This document shows positions 8,381-15,707 of a DNA stretch of 41,316 bases, piece by piece. Below the pieces are notes generated by a model. The model ran no database searches. It saw only the letters and a program-made list of their open reading frames with translations, and was not told the DNA's origin. Every line of letters begins with the position of its first letter. The stretch's first letter is position 1. This stretch comes from Candidatus Bacteroides pullicola (lineage in GTDB: Bacteria; Bacteroidota; Bacteroidia; Bacteroidales; Bacteroidaceae), in assembly GCA_019115825.1 (NCBI GenBank), contig DXCV01000066.1, positions 1 to 41,316 of the forward strand, written 5' to 3'. Both the position numbers and the translations under genes were made by a program.

Positions 8381-9535
8381 ATGAAGAAACAAATAGCCAT
8401 ACTCGGATCCACCGGCTCCATCGGCACCCAAGCCTTGCAAGTCATCGAGGAGCACCCCGACCGCTACGAAGCCTATGTGCTGACCGCCAACAACCGTGTG
8501 GACGAGCTGATAGCCCAGGCGCGGAAATTCCAACCCGAGGCCGTGGTGATAGCCAACGAATCGAAATACCCCCAACTGAAGGAGGCTCTGGCCGACCTCC
8601 CCATCAAGGTTTATGCAGGCGAAGATGCCCTGTGCCAAATCGTACAGGAGCAACCCATCGACATTGTATTGACCGCTATGGTGGGATATGCCGGATTGAA
8701 ACCGACCATCAACGCCATTCGTGCCCGCAAGACCATCGCCTTGGCCAACAAGGAGACGCTGGTGGTGGCGGGCGACCTCATCAACGACTTGGCGCGGGTG
8801 AACGGCACGCCCATCCTTCCAGTGGACTCCGAGCACTCCGCCGTCTTCCAATGCTTGGCGGGTGAGGTGGGCAATCCGATAGAGAAGGTCATCCTGACTG
8901 CATCCGGAGGCCCCTTCCGCACCTATACCCGCGAGCAACTGGCCGCCGTGACCAAGGAGCAGGCCCTGCATCACCCCACGTGGCAGATGGGTGCGAAGAT
9001 CACCATCGACTCCGCCTCGATGATGAACAAGGGGTTCGAGGTGATTGAAGCGAAGTGGCTCTTCGGCGTGCGCCCCGACCAGATAGAGGTGGTGGTGCAT
9101 CCGCAGTCGGTCATCCACTCAATGGTGCAGTTCGAGGACGGAGCCATCAAGGCGCAACTGGGAATGCCGGATATGCGCCTGCCCATCCAGTACGCTTTCA
9201 GCTATCCCGAGCGTGTCCGGGCATCCTTCCCCCGATTGGACTTCGCCACGTGTGCAAGCCTGACGTTCGAGCAGCCCGACACCACACGCTTCCGCAACCT
9301 CGGTTTGGCGTATGAGGCCCTGCATCGGGGCGGTAATATGCCGTGTATCGTCAATGCCGCCAACGAGGTCTGTGTACGTGCCTTCTTGGAAGACCGCGTG
9401 TCTTTCCTCGGTATGAGCGATGTCATTGAGCGCACGATGGAGAAGGTATCGTTCATCGCCAAGCCCACGTACGAAGACTATGTGCAGACGGATGCCGAGG
9501 CGCGGCGCGTGGCGGAAGAAATAATCAATTCGTAA
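8381..9535 (+). CDS. dxr: 1-deoxy-D-xylulose 5-phosphate reductoisomerase
   Basis: This 384-aa cytosolic enzyme rearranges and reduces DXP to MEP with NADPH, the committed step of the non-mevalonate isoprenoid pathway and the target of fosmidomycin. The NADPH-binding motif GSTGSIGTQAL is at residues 9-19. ANKETLV, PVDSEHSA and SASMMNKG, the metal and substrate loop motifs, are intact and in order. Length is standard. The ATG at 8381 follows a 28-bp AT-rich gap after the M23 gene. rseP starts 18 bp downstream, an arrangement also common elsewhere because both serve the envelope (undecaprenyl supply and membrane proteolysis). Confidence 0.97.
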   Translation: MKKQIAILGSTGSIGTQALQVIEEHPDRYEAYVLTANNRVDELIAQARKFQPEAVVIANESKYPQLKEALADLPIKVYAGEDALCQIVQEQPIDIVLTAMVGYAGLKPTINAIRARKTIALANKETLVVAGDLINDLARVNGTPILPVDSEHSAVFQCLAGEVGNPIEKVILTASGGPFRTYTREQLAAVTKEQALHHPTWQMGAKITIDSASMMNKGFEVIEAKWLFGVRPDQIEVVVHPQSVIHSMVQFEDGAIKAQLGMPDMRLPIQYAFSYPERVRASFPRLDFATCASLTFEQPDTTRFRNLGLAYEALHRGGNMPCIVNAANEVCVRAFLEDRVSFLGMSDVIERTMEKVSFIAKPTYEDYVQTDAEARRVAEEIINS

Positions 9536-9553
9536 AACCAATAGTAAACGCAA

Positions 9554-10915
9554 ATGGAAACATTCTTGATTCGTGCCCTCCAGCTCGTGCTGAGCCTGTC
9601 GCTCCTGGTGATTATCCACGAGATGGGGCACTTTCTCTTTGCCAGGCTGTTCAAGACGCGGGTGGAAAAGTTCTGCCTCTTCTTCGACCCCTGGTTTACC
9701 CTCTTCAAGTTCAAGCCCAAGCGGAGCGAGACGGAATATGCCGTCGGCTGGCTGCCCCTGGGCGGATACGTGAAAATCAGCGGTATGATAGACGAGTCGA
9801 TGGACTTGGAGCAAATGAAGCAACCGCCCCAGCCGTGGGAGTTCCGCTCGAAGCCCGCGTGGCAACGGCTGCTCATTATGATAGGCGGCGTGTTGTTCAA
9901 CTTCTTGCTGGCCTTGTTCATCTACTCGATGATTCTCTTTGCCTGGGGCGATACGTACATCCCCGTACAGAAGGCACCGCTGGGTATGGACTTCAACGAG
10001 ACGATGCACCAGGTAGGCTTCCAGGACGGCGACGTGCTCGTCAGTGCCGACGGAGTGCCCTTCGAACGGATGGGAGCCGACCTGCTGATGGGTATCGTGG
10101 ATGCCCGTCAGGTCACCGTCTTGCGCGAGGGCAAGGAGACTTCGGTCTACATCCCCGATGGATTGATGGATAAGTTGCTGGCCGACAGCACCCGCTTCGC
10201 CGACTTCCGCATCCCCTTCGTGCTGGATAGCCTGGCCGCACAAAGCCCTGCCCAATTGGCCGGACTCCAACCGGGCGACAGCATCACCCAACTGGACGGA
10301 CGCAACATTGCTTATCTGGACTTCCGTGCCGAAATGGAGCAACGCCGCCAGACGTTGGCCGCCGCTCCCTCAGACAGCCTCTCCCAGGCACTCCGCCACA
10401 TCCGGTTGACCTATGTGCGCCAAGGGGTGACGGACACCGTAAGCCTCAGCGTGGACACCGCCTTCACGATGGGCGTCTATGCCGTGGGACAGACAGACCG
10501 CCTGTTACCCGTGGTGCAGAAGGACTATGGCTTCTTCGCCTCCTTCCCCGCCGGCATCAAGCTGGGCGTGGAGACGCTGGAGGGATACGTGGGGCAGATG
10601 AAGTACCTCTTCTCCAAGGAGGGGGCCAAACAACTGGGCGGATTCGGGGCTATCGGCAGCATCTTCCCCGCCACGTGGGACTGGCACCAGTTCTGGTATA
10701 TGACGGCCTTCCTCAGCATCATCCTGGCCTTCATGAACATCCTGCCCATCCCGGCATTGGACGGCGGGCACGTGCTCTTCCTCATCTACGAGATTGTGGC
10801 GCGACGCAAGCCCAGCGACAAGTTCATGGAGCGGGCGCAGATGGTGGGCATGTTCCTGCTCTTCGCCTTGCTCATCTGGGCGAACCTGAATGACGTGATA
10901 CGATTCCTGTTCTGA
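9554..10915 (+). CDS. rseP: RIP metalloprotease RseP (site-2 protease family, M50)
   Basis: This 453-aa inner-membrane protease cleaves substrates within the membrane. The zinc motif HEMGH is at residues 22-26 in the first helix. The second metal ligand lies in NILPIPALDGGHV (Asp403) near the C-terminus. The PLGGYVKISGM motif follows the first helix. Two PDZ-like segments lie between about residues 125 and 310 (QVGFQDGDVLVSADGVPFER and LAGLQPGDSITQLDGRNI). The C-terminal helices end the protein. Substrates may include anti-sigma factors or leftover signal peptides; none is identifiable here. It is the last gene of the tsaB operon and converges on nhaA across a long palindrome. Confidence 0.95.
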   Translation: METFLIRALQLVLSLSLLVIIHEMGHFLFARLFKTRVEKFCLFFDPWFTLFKFKPKRSETEYAVGWLPLGGYVKISGMIDESMDLEQMKQPPQPWEFRSKPAWQRLLIMIGGVLFNFLLALFIYSMILFAWGDTYIPVQKAPLGMDFNETMHQVGFQDGDVLVSADGVPFERMGADLLMGIVDARQVTVLREGKETSVYIPDGLMDKLLADSTRFADFRIPFVLDSLAAQSPAQLAGLQPGDSITQLDGRNIAYLDFRAEMEQRRQTLAAAPSDSLSQALRHIRLTYVRQGVTDTVSLSVDTAFTMGVYAVGQTDRLLPVVQKDYGFFASFPAGIKLGVETLEGYVGQMKYLFSKEGAKQLGGFGAIGSIFPATWDWHQFWYMTAFLSIILAFMNILPIPALDGGHVLFLIYEIVARRKPSDKFMERAQMVGMFLLFALLIWANLNDVIRFLF

Positions 10916-10935
10916 TTCGGCAAGGGATATAATTT

Positions 10936-11006
10936 AGGCGCGGATTACGCGGATAACACGGAAGAATCATAGAAGATAGTCCGTGGAATCCGCGTAATCC
11001 GCGCCT
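10936..11006. terminator. Large palindrome between convergent rseP and nhaA, likely bidirectional terminator
   Basis: Arms 10936-10954 and 10988-11006 are perfectly complementary over 19 bp (unit GCGCGGATTACGCGGAT). An inner 6-bp stem (10957-10962 with 10980-10985) extends it. It occupies the gap between two convergent genes, as expected for a terminator working both ways. The internal repetition of CGCGGAT also suggests a dispersed intergenic repeat family. Confidence 0.75.
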
Positions 11007-11016
11007 CATATTTATC

Positions 11017-12333
11017 TTATCGCTTCAGCAGCCGATACCCGATGGCCCCGCCCAGGATGGACGCCCCGAAGATGCCCAACTTGGCTTGGAGCAGCATCGT
11101 GTCGTCCGTAAAGGCCAGGGTGGAGATGAACATTGACATCGTGAAGCCGATGGAGGCCAGAAACCCCAGCCCCACGACGCGCCGCCACGTCAGCCCCTCC
11201 GGCAGGGGAGCCGCCCCAAGGCGAACCAGCACCCACGTGGAAAGCAGAATGCCCAACGGTTTGCCCAGCAACAGGCCCAAGGCCACGCCCAACGCCACAT
11301 TCGTGGAGAAGACCAGCGAGGCGTCCAGTCCGGCAAACGACACCCCCGCATTGGCCAAGGCGAAGATGGGCATCACCACGAACGACACGAACGGGTGCAT
11401 CGCGTGCTCCAGCCGTTGCGAGGGCGGGATGGCGTCGCGTGTATCGCTCTTCATCCGGGCAATGACCTCCAGTTGCTCGTGCGCCAAGGTGGAAATGCCG
11501 TTGGGCTGCATCCGTCCGAATCGGCGGAGGTGCCGGGCGGCGCGGCTCAGGTAATTGGCCTCGCTTAGGCGGGCATCAGCAGGAATGACGAAGGCGGCTA
11601 GCACGGCGGCTATCGTAGCATGTATGCCCGACATCAGAAAGGCCACCCATACGCCGCCAATGCCCAGCAGGCCGTAGAATAGGACATTCTTGACGCCCAT
11701 CTTGTTCGCGCCCCACATCACCAGCAGGATAATCACGCCCACGGCCAAGTTAATCAGGGAAATCTCCGACGTATAGAACAAGGCTATGACCACCACCGCC
11801 CCGAGGTCGTCCACAATGGCCAGCGTGGTGAGGAACACCTTTGCGGCCAAGGGGACACGGTCGCCCAGGAGGTAGATGATGGCGAGCGAGAAGGCGATGT
11901 CCGTGGCCATCGGTATGCCCCAGCCCCCGGCGGCAGGCGTGCCCCCGTTCAGCAAGGTATAGATGAGGGCAGGCACCAGCATCCCCGCCACGGCCGCCCC
12001 GATGGGCAGGACGGTATTGCGCGGGTCGGACAGTTCGCCCCCGATGAACTCGCGCTTCAACTCCAGGCCCACCACGAAGAAGAACATCGACATCAGCCCG
12101 TCGTTGATCCAATGATGGAGGGAATGATAAAGATACGTCTCCCCGTCGAAGAAGAAGCCCAGTTTGTGCTCGAACAGGTGGAAGTAGTCTTCGCTCCAAG
12201 GCGAATTGGCCAACACCAGGGCTACCACGATGCTGATGCCCAGCACCACGCCGGCCGATTTCTCCCGATTGATGAATTGCTGTAACGGCAGGACTATGCC
12301 GCGCCTGATTTTACGCTTGTACTTTCCGGTCAT
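11017..12333 (-). CDS. nhaA: Na+/H+ antiporter NhaA
   Basis: This 438-aa inner-membrane antiporter exports Na+ in exchange for protons and helps with salt and alkaline pH. Typical motifs are FFFVVGLELKREFIGGEL, GGWGIPMATDIAFSLAI and the ion-binding pair in TTLAIVDDLGAVVVIALFYT (the two Asp residues equivalent to E. coli Asp163/164). About 11-12 hydrophobic segments are visible. A longer frame opens at 12381. I place the start at 12333 (MTGKYKRKIRRG) because an ideal promoter (-7 at 12359-12366) lies between the two and would cut off the longer version. It is divergent from the LuxR-type gene and convergent with rseP. Confidence 0.95.
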   Translation of the reverse strand: MTGKYKRKIRRGIVLPLQQFINREKSAGVVLGISIVVALVLANSPWSEDYFHLFEHKLGFFFDGETYLYHSLHHWINDGLMSMFFFVVGLELKREFIGGELSDPRNTVLPIGAAVAGMLVPALIYTLLNGGTPAAGGWGIPMATDIAFSLAIIYLLGDRVPLAAKVFLTTLAIVDDLGAVVVIALFYTSEISLINLAVGVIILLVMWGANKMGVKNVLFYGLLGIGGVWVAFLMSGIHATIAAVLAAFVIPADARLSEANYLSRAARHLRRFGRMQPNGISTLAHEQLEVIARMKSDTRDAIPPSQRLEHAMHPFVSFVVMPIFALANAGVSFAGLDASLVFSTNVALGVALGLLLGKPLGILLSTWVLVRLGAAPLPEGLTWRRVVGLGFLASIGFTMSMFISTLAFTDDTMLLQAKLGIFGASILGGAIGYRLLKR

Positions 12334-12358
12334 ACGTTGATAGGATTGGTTACGAGCA

Positions 12359-12393
12359 CAAAGATACGCCTTTGATGGCATATCCGCAAAAAA
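12359..12393 (-). promoter_or_regulatory. Promoter for nhaA
   Basis: On the minus strand TTTTTTG (12387-12393), 20 bp of spacer, then TATCTTTG (12359-12366): a near-ideal Bacteroides -33/-7 promoter. It sets the nhaA start at 12333 with a leader of about 20 nt. Confidence 0.75.
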
Positions 12394-12397
12394 GCCT

Positions 12398-12405
12398 TAC
12401 CTTTG
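12398..12405 (+). promoter_or_regulatory. Candidate -7 box for the LuxR-type regulator
   Basis: TACCTTTG matches TAnnTTTG 20 bp before the ATG at 12426. A TTTG lies 23 bp upstream. It is back to back with the nhaA promoter, so the two may interfere or be co-regulated. Confidence 0.55.
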
Positions 12406-12425
12406 CCGCCTAAAAGCAAGCGCTT

Positions 12426-13187
12426 ATGACACAGGACACCACTCCATTCTTCTCCCCCATTTCCCGTCGGATGCAAATCCCCGACGAGGATTACGCCCTC
12501 ACTGCGCCCTACGTGGCTATGGCCGACGCCCTGTCGCGCAGCACCAACCACAGCCTTTACCTCATCGACTACAACCGCCGCGACTTCCTCTACGTGTCGC
12601 CCAATCCGCTCTTCCTCTGCGGGCGGATGCCGGAGGAGGTGCGAAGATTAGGCTATGCCTTCTATTTCGAGGTAGTGCCGCCGGAAGAGCTACAGACCTT
12701 GCTGGACATCAATGAGGCGGGCTTCCGCTTCTACTACGCCCAGCCGGTGGAGAAGCGGACGGACTTCATCATCGAGTACGATTTCCACATCCGCACCACC
12801 GACCGCCACACGCACCTCGTCCACCACAAGCTGACGCCCATCTTGCTCAGTCCGCAGGGCGACATCTGGCTGGCCCTGTGCGTCGTGTCCCTGTCGCCCA
12901 CTCCCCAGGCGGGCGATGTCCTCATCACGGACAAGGCCACCGGAGACCGCCACGTCTATTCCTTCACCGCCCGCCGCTGGCGCAAACAGCCTCCGCTGAT
13001 ACTGAATGAACGCGAGCGGGACATCCTGCAACTCTCTGTCAAGGGCCTCTCTAACGCCGAGATAGGTGCCGCCCTCTTCATCGACGCCAATACCGTGAAG
13101 TATCACAAGAAGAATGTCTTCGAGAAGCTGCAGGCGGAAAACATCACTGAGGCTGTGGGCATCGCGGCCAATCTGGGGCTGATTTAG
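12426..13187 (+). CDS. LuxR-type transcriptional regulator with a PAS-like N-terminal domain
   Basis: The 253-aa cytosolic protein ends in a clear GerE/LuxR helix-turn-helix at about residues 192-253: LNERERDILQLSVKGLSNAE, then ANTVKYHKKNVFEKL. The first 150 residues resemble a PAS fold (SLYLIDYNRRDFLYVSPNPL, then the DFIIEYDFHIRTTDRHTH strand region), so it may sense a small ligand directly. It has no receiver domain and no kinase beside it. Divergent from nhaA and convergent with an exported hydrolase. Two minus-strand genes close by share an 18-bp palindrome where a LuxR-type protein could bind; I infer, but cannot show, that this is its operator. Confidence 0.88.
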   Translation: MTQDTTPFFSPISRRMQIPDEDYALTAPYVAMADALSRSTNHSLYLIDYNRRDFLYVSPNPLFLCGRMPEEVRRLGYAFYFEVVPPEELQTLLDINEAGFRFYYAQPVEKRTDFIIEYDFHIRTTDRHTHLVHHKLTPILLSPQGDIWLALCVVSLSPTPQAGDVLITDKATGDRHVYSFTARRWRKQPPLILNERERDILQLSVKGLSNAEIGAALFIDANTVKYHKKNVFEKLQAENITEAVGIAANLGLI

Positions 13188-13216
13188 AAAGGCGATGTAG
13201 ACGAGAATTGTCCTGA

Positions 13217-13269
13217 TAGATAGAAGGTATCCATGTGTTCCCAAATGGAACATGTGCTATTCCTATCTA
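13217..13269. terminator. Stem-loop between convergent LuxR-type gene and hydrolase gene
   Basis: The outer stem pairs 13217-13223 (TAGATAG) with 13263-13269, and the inner stem pairs TGTTCC (13236-13241) with GGAACA (13247-13252). It overlaps the hydrolase stop codon and may end transcription from both sides. There is no clear T-tract. Confidence 0.4.
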
Positions 13270-14121
13270 CTCACCGCTGTTGTACATCAAGAAACCTTTG
13301 AACTGCCTGATAAACCAATCCCAATCATCCCGCATGATGAAATGAAGCCCTTGGGTGGCGTATTCTAAGCGTACGGTCCGCAGTTCTTTGAATTGTTCTT
13401 CCACCATCGGAGCCATTCGTTGGAAAGAAAATTCCAGCAGAACCAAGGCAGGCACCTTGACCCGCCCCAGCATCGGACGCATGTCGATGTTGGAATAATC
13501 GCAATACATCTGTGCATACGTCCGCCTGTCGGAACTCGTGCCCCATTGCACCAGCCGTTCGCACAGCAGGGAGTCCGTGGTCAGGTTGGCCGCGCTCAGG
13601 CGTTGCTGACGGGCAAATTGCGCATCGTCTTGCGCCATCAGCTGCTGCACAATGCCTGTACAGTCCACTTCCGCCTGGCTTTGGAAACCGGGGTTATACA
13701 AGGCCGACAGACAGGGCAAGGCATCTACCACAACCACACTTTTCAATAAGTCCGAACGGTCGGCCGCCACAGCCAATGCCAATCCTCCGCCCATACTATG
13801 CCCCACCAGCACGGGCTTCTCCAAATGTTCCTCCTCGATGAAACGGATGATTTGCTGCTTCCATCCCTCAAAGGAAGGGTACGCTTCGGGAGCCACACCG
13901 GCAAAACCGGGCATCGTAAGCACATAGCACGTACAACTGTCCTTAATAGCTTCCACCGTTTCTTGCCAAACCTCCCCGGAACAGGCGAAGCCGGGGATGA
14001 ACACTACGGCTTGCCGGCCGGTGCCTTGCCGAACAACTTGAAAAGAATACCTTTCCGCTGCCAAACACGATACACTTAATAACAGGGCTACAAAAGCTGC
14101 CTTTAATCTAAATCCATTCAT
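13267..14121 (-). CDS. Exported alpha/beta-hydrolase
   Basis: The 284-aa protein has a signal peptide at residues 1-21 (MNGFRLKAAFVALLLSVSCLA) and an alpha/beta-hydrolase fold. The oxyanion region is VVFIPGFACSGEVW, the nucleophile elbow is GHSMGGG with Ser109, and the probable catalytic His is in ATQGLHFIM near the end. The Asp/Glu member of the triad is not obvious; Glu in LVLLEFSF stands where Asp is usual. Substrate is unknown. A cysteine near the signal-peptide end (SCLAAE) does not make a good lipobox. The promoter upstream combines a TACCTTTG box with a palindromic site also found before the S41 peptidase, so these exported hydrolases are probably co-regulated. Confidence 0.85.
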   Translation of the reverse strand: MNGFRLKAAFVALLLSVSCLAAERYSFQVVRQGTGRQAVVFIPGFACSGEVWQETVEAIKDSCTCYVLTMPGFAGVAPEAYPSFEGWKQQIIRFIEEEHLEKPVLVGHSMGGGLALAVAADRSDLLKSVVVVDALPCLSALYNPGFQSQAEVDCTGIVQQLMAQDDAQFARQQRLSAANLTTDSLLCERLVQWGTSSDRRTYAQMYCDYSNIDMRPMLGRVKVPALVLLEFSFQRMAPMVEEQFKELRTVRLEYATQGLHFIMRDDWDWFIRQFKGFLMYNSGE

Positions 14122-14149
14122 AGTAATCAGTTTTTATTGTTTTCTGCCG

Positions 14150-14157
14150 CAAAGGTA
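14150..14157 (-). promoter_or_regulatory. Candidate -7 box for the exported hydrolase
   Basis: The minus strand reads TACCTTTG 28 bp before the ATG. No TTTG is at the -33 position; the palindrome at 14178-14200 occupies that place, which suggests an activator-dependent promoter. Confidence 0.6.
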
Positions 14158-14177
14158 AAGAGACGAAACGGGGCATG

Positions 14178-14200
14178 CACTACCCGATGGGGTAGTTGTG
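14178..14200 (-). promoter_or_regulatory. Palindromic operator candidate, copy 1
   Basis: The 23-bp site contains ACTACCC-GATG-GGGTAGT. An identical 23-bp copy is at 15607-15629. In both, exactly 20 bp separate the site from the downstream TACCTTTG box. Confidence 0.7.
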
Positions 14201-14218
14201 AGAAAACGCCCTCAATGC

Positions 14219-15496
14219 TCACTTCCCCGCAATCATCCCCAACACATACTCCAGTTGCGTATCCTTGTCCCGCATAAAATCCCCCACCGTCTGATGCACC
14301 ACGTAATGAGGAGGAATATTCACGCCTTCCATCGGGAAACCTTGCGGGGACTTCCGTGGCTCACGGGTGGGAATACGGAACCAGACCTCGTGCGACGTGG
14401 AGAAGTTCCGCGGACGGTTGCCCGTATCGCCTGCCGTAGGTTCGCCCACCACACAGACATTGCCGCTCTCCTTCATATCCAACGTGAAACTCTCTGCCGC
14501 AGAGAATGTGACCAGGCCTGTCAGCAGGTACAGCTTGCCTTGATAGGCATCCGCCGTGGGCTCCATCGTCCTATCCGGCGTCACGCAATGGGGCTGTGCG
14601 TGGCGGATGAAGTGCTCGCAGATGGCCCGCCCGTTTTCACTGTTGCCACCACCATTGGCACGCACGTCTATAATCAGATAAGGCAAGTGGCGCACCTTCG
14701 GATACTGCGCCTCAAACTCTTCCAACACGGGCGACATCATCGTGTTTATGGCCATATAGCCGATGCTGTCCCGCAACACCTTCACTTCAACGGCCTTGCC
14801 CTGGCGTTTCGGGAAATAACCGAAGCGGCGCAAGGGCAAGTCGAACAGCAACGTGTCCCCGTCACGCCACACCGTATAACGCCGCAAGCTGTCCGTACGA
14901 CTGTCAAACGCGCTTCGCAATGCCCTGAAACGCCTGTCCGATGCGGTGGAGGCAGAGATGAACTTCTCCTGTCCTTCAGCCCACTGCGACAGGGGCAGGC
15001 CATCAATGGCCACAATCAAGTCCTTGTCCCGGAAACCATATTGGCGCAAATAATCACTTGGTCTGCTCACAAACAGGGAGTCGTGGATAACCACAGGCTC
15101 GTCGGGCACCATATACGCGGCAAAAGGCGTGCTGGCGTGCCCGGCCTGCAAGGCGGCTATGTACTCCATCACCAGTTTGCCATAGTCCGTGGTGGTCTGT
15201 GCCTGCGCCACCCGTCCGGCGTAGACGCGATGCAGGGAATCCATATCCATGCCTTTCTGCCGATAGAGGGAATAATGCTCCACCACCGTGCGGTGTATCT
15301 CCTCGAAGTCGTCGGCAAACTGCTCCCGCGCCAGGGGCAGTTCACTCAGGTAATAACTCCGGGCCATCGGCTCCTTATAGACCCAATAAGCGTAAGCCAC
15401 CAGTCCGGTAAAAGCCAATACAAGGACGGACAGCCCGATGCCCGCCACCCGCAACACCCGTTTCCACAAAGGAAGTTTCTTCTTGGTTGATTTCAT
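14219..15496 (-). CDS. Membrane-anchored S41-family (tail-specific type) peptidase
   Basis: From the ATG at 15496 the protein has 425 aa: a basic start ([16 protein letters not shown]), one transmembrane or uncleaved signal segment at about residues 17-38, then an extracytoplasmic part. A PDZ-like stretch ([20 protein letters not shown]) precedes the S41 domain: [16 protein letters not shown], then [14 protein letters not shown] with the probable nucleophile serine, then [12 protein letters not shown]. Substrate is unknown. The frame stays open to 15751, but the promoter box at 15579-15586 excludes the long version. In-frame ATGs at 15517 and 15505 are alternatives. It carries the same promoter architecture as the alpha/beta-hydrolase and is divergent from the PUL sensor. 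Confidence 0.85.
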   Translation of the reverse strand: MKSTKKKLPLWKRVLRVAGIGLSVLVLAFTGLVAYAYWVYKEPMARSYYLSELPLAREQFADDFEEIHRTVVEHYSLYRQKGMDMDSLHRVYAGRVAQAQTTTDYGKLVMEYIAALQAGHASTPFAAYMVPDEPVVIHDSLFVSRPSDYLRQYGFRDKDLIVAIDGLPLSQWAEGQEKFISASTASDRRFRALRSAFDSRTDSLRRYTVWRDGDTLLFDLPLRRFGYFPKRQGKAVEVKVLRDSIGYMAINTMMSPVLEEFEAQYPKVRHLPYLIIDVRANGGGNSENGRAICEHFIRHAQPHCVTPDRTMEPTADAYQGKLYLLTGLVTFSAAESFTLDMKESGNVCVVGEPTAGDTGNRPRNFSTSHEVWFRIPTREPRKSPQGFPMEGVNIPPHYVVHQTVGDFMRDKDTQLEYVLGMIAGK

Positions 15497-15578
15497 TCTA
15501 CACATAAGTTTAGCCATTCGTTCATTAGACGGGAAACAAAGCCGCCCGGTTGCAGCGGGCATCTTGTTTTTTCCGCCG

Positions 15579-15586
15579 CAAAGGTA
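15579..15586 (-). promoter_or_regulatory. Candidate -7 box for the S41 peptidase
   Basis: TACCTTTG on the minus strand, 20 bp from the second copy of the palindrome and without a normal -33 element. Confidence 0.6.
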
Positions 15587-15606
15587 GGGAAACGGGACGG
15601 AACGCG

Positions 15607-15629
15607 CACTACCCGATGGGGTAGTTGTG
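15607..15629 (-). promoter_or_regulatory. Palindromic operator candidate, copy 2
   Basis: Identical over 23 bp to 14178-14200. It also lies about 48 bp upstream of the sensor gene's -7 box on the plus strand, so it could influence both directions. Confidence 0.7.
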
Positions 15630-15676
15630 CAGGCAGATTTCCCTAACCAATGCAAGGTTATTCCAAAGTTTTTTCG

Positions 15677-15684
15677 TACGTTTG
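15677..15684 (+). promoter_or_regulatory. Candidate -7 box for the hybrid two-component sensor
   Basis: TACGTTTG lies 23 bp before the ATG at 15708. It falls inside the longer open frame that begins at 15627 and so supports the shorter start. Confidence 0.5.
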
Positions 15685-15707
15685 CCTCGAAACTTAAACA
15701 GACAGCC

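Noticed and set aside
11017..12381. Longer nhaA start at 12381
   Set aside because: An ideal -33/-7 promoter lies between 12381 and the ATG at 12333, so the longer form would start upstream of its own promoter.
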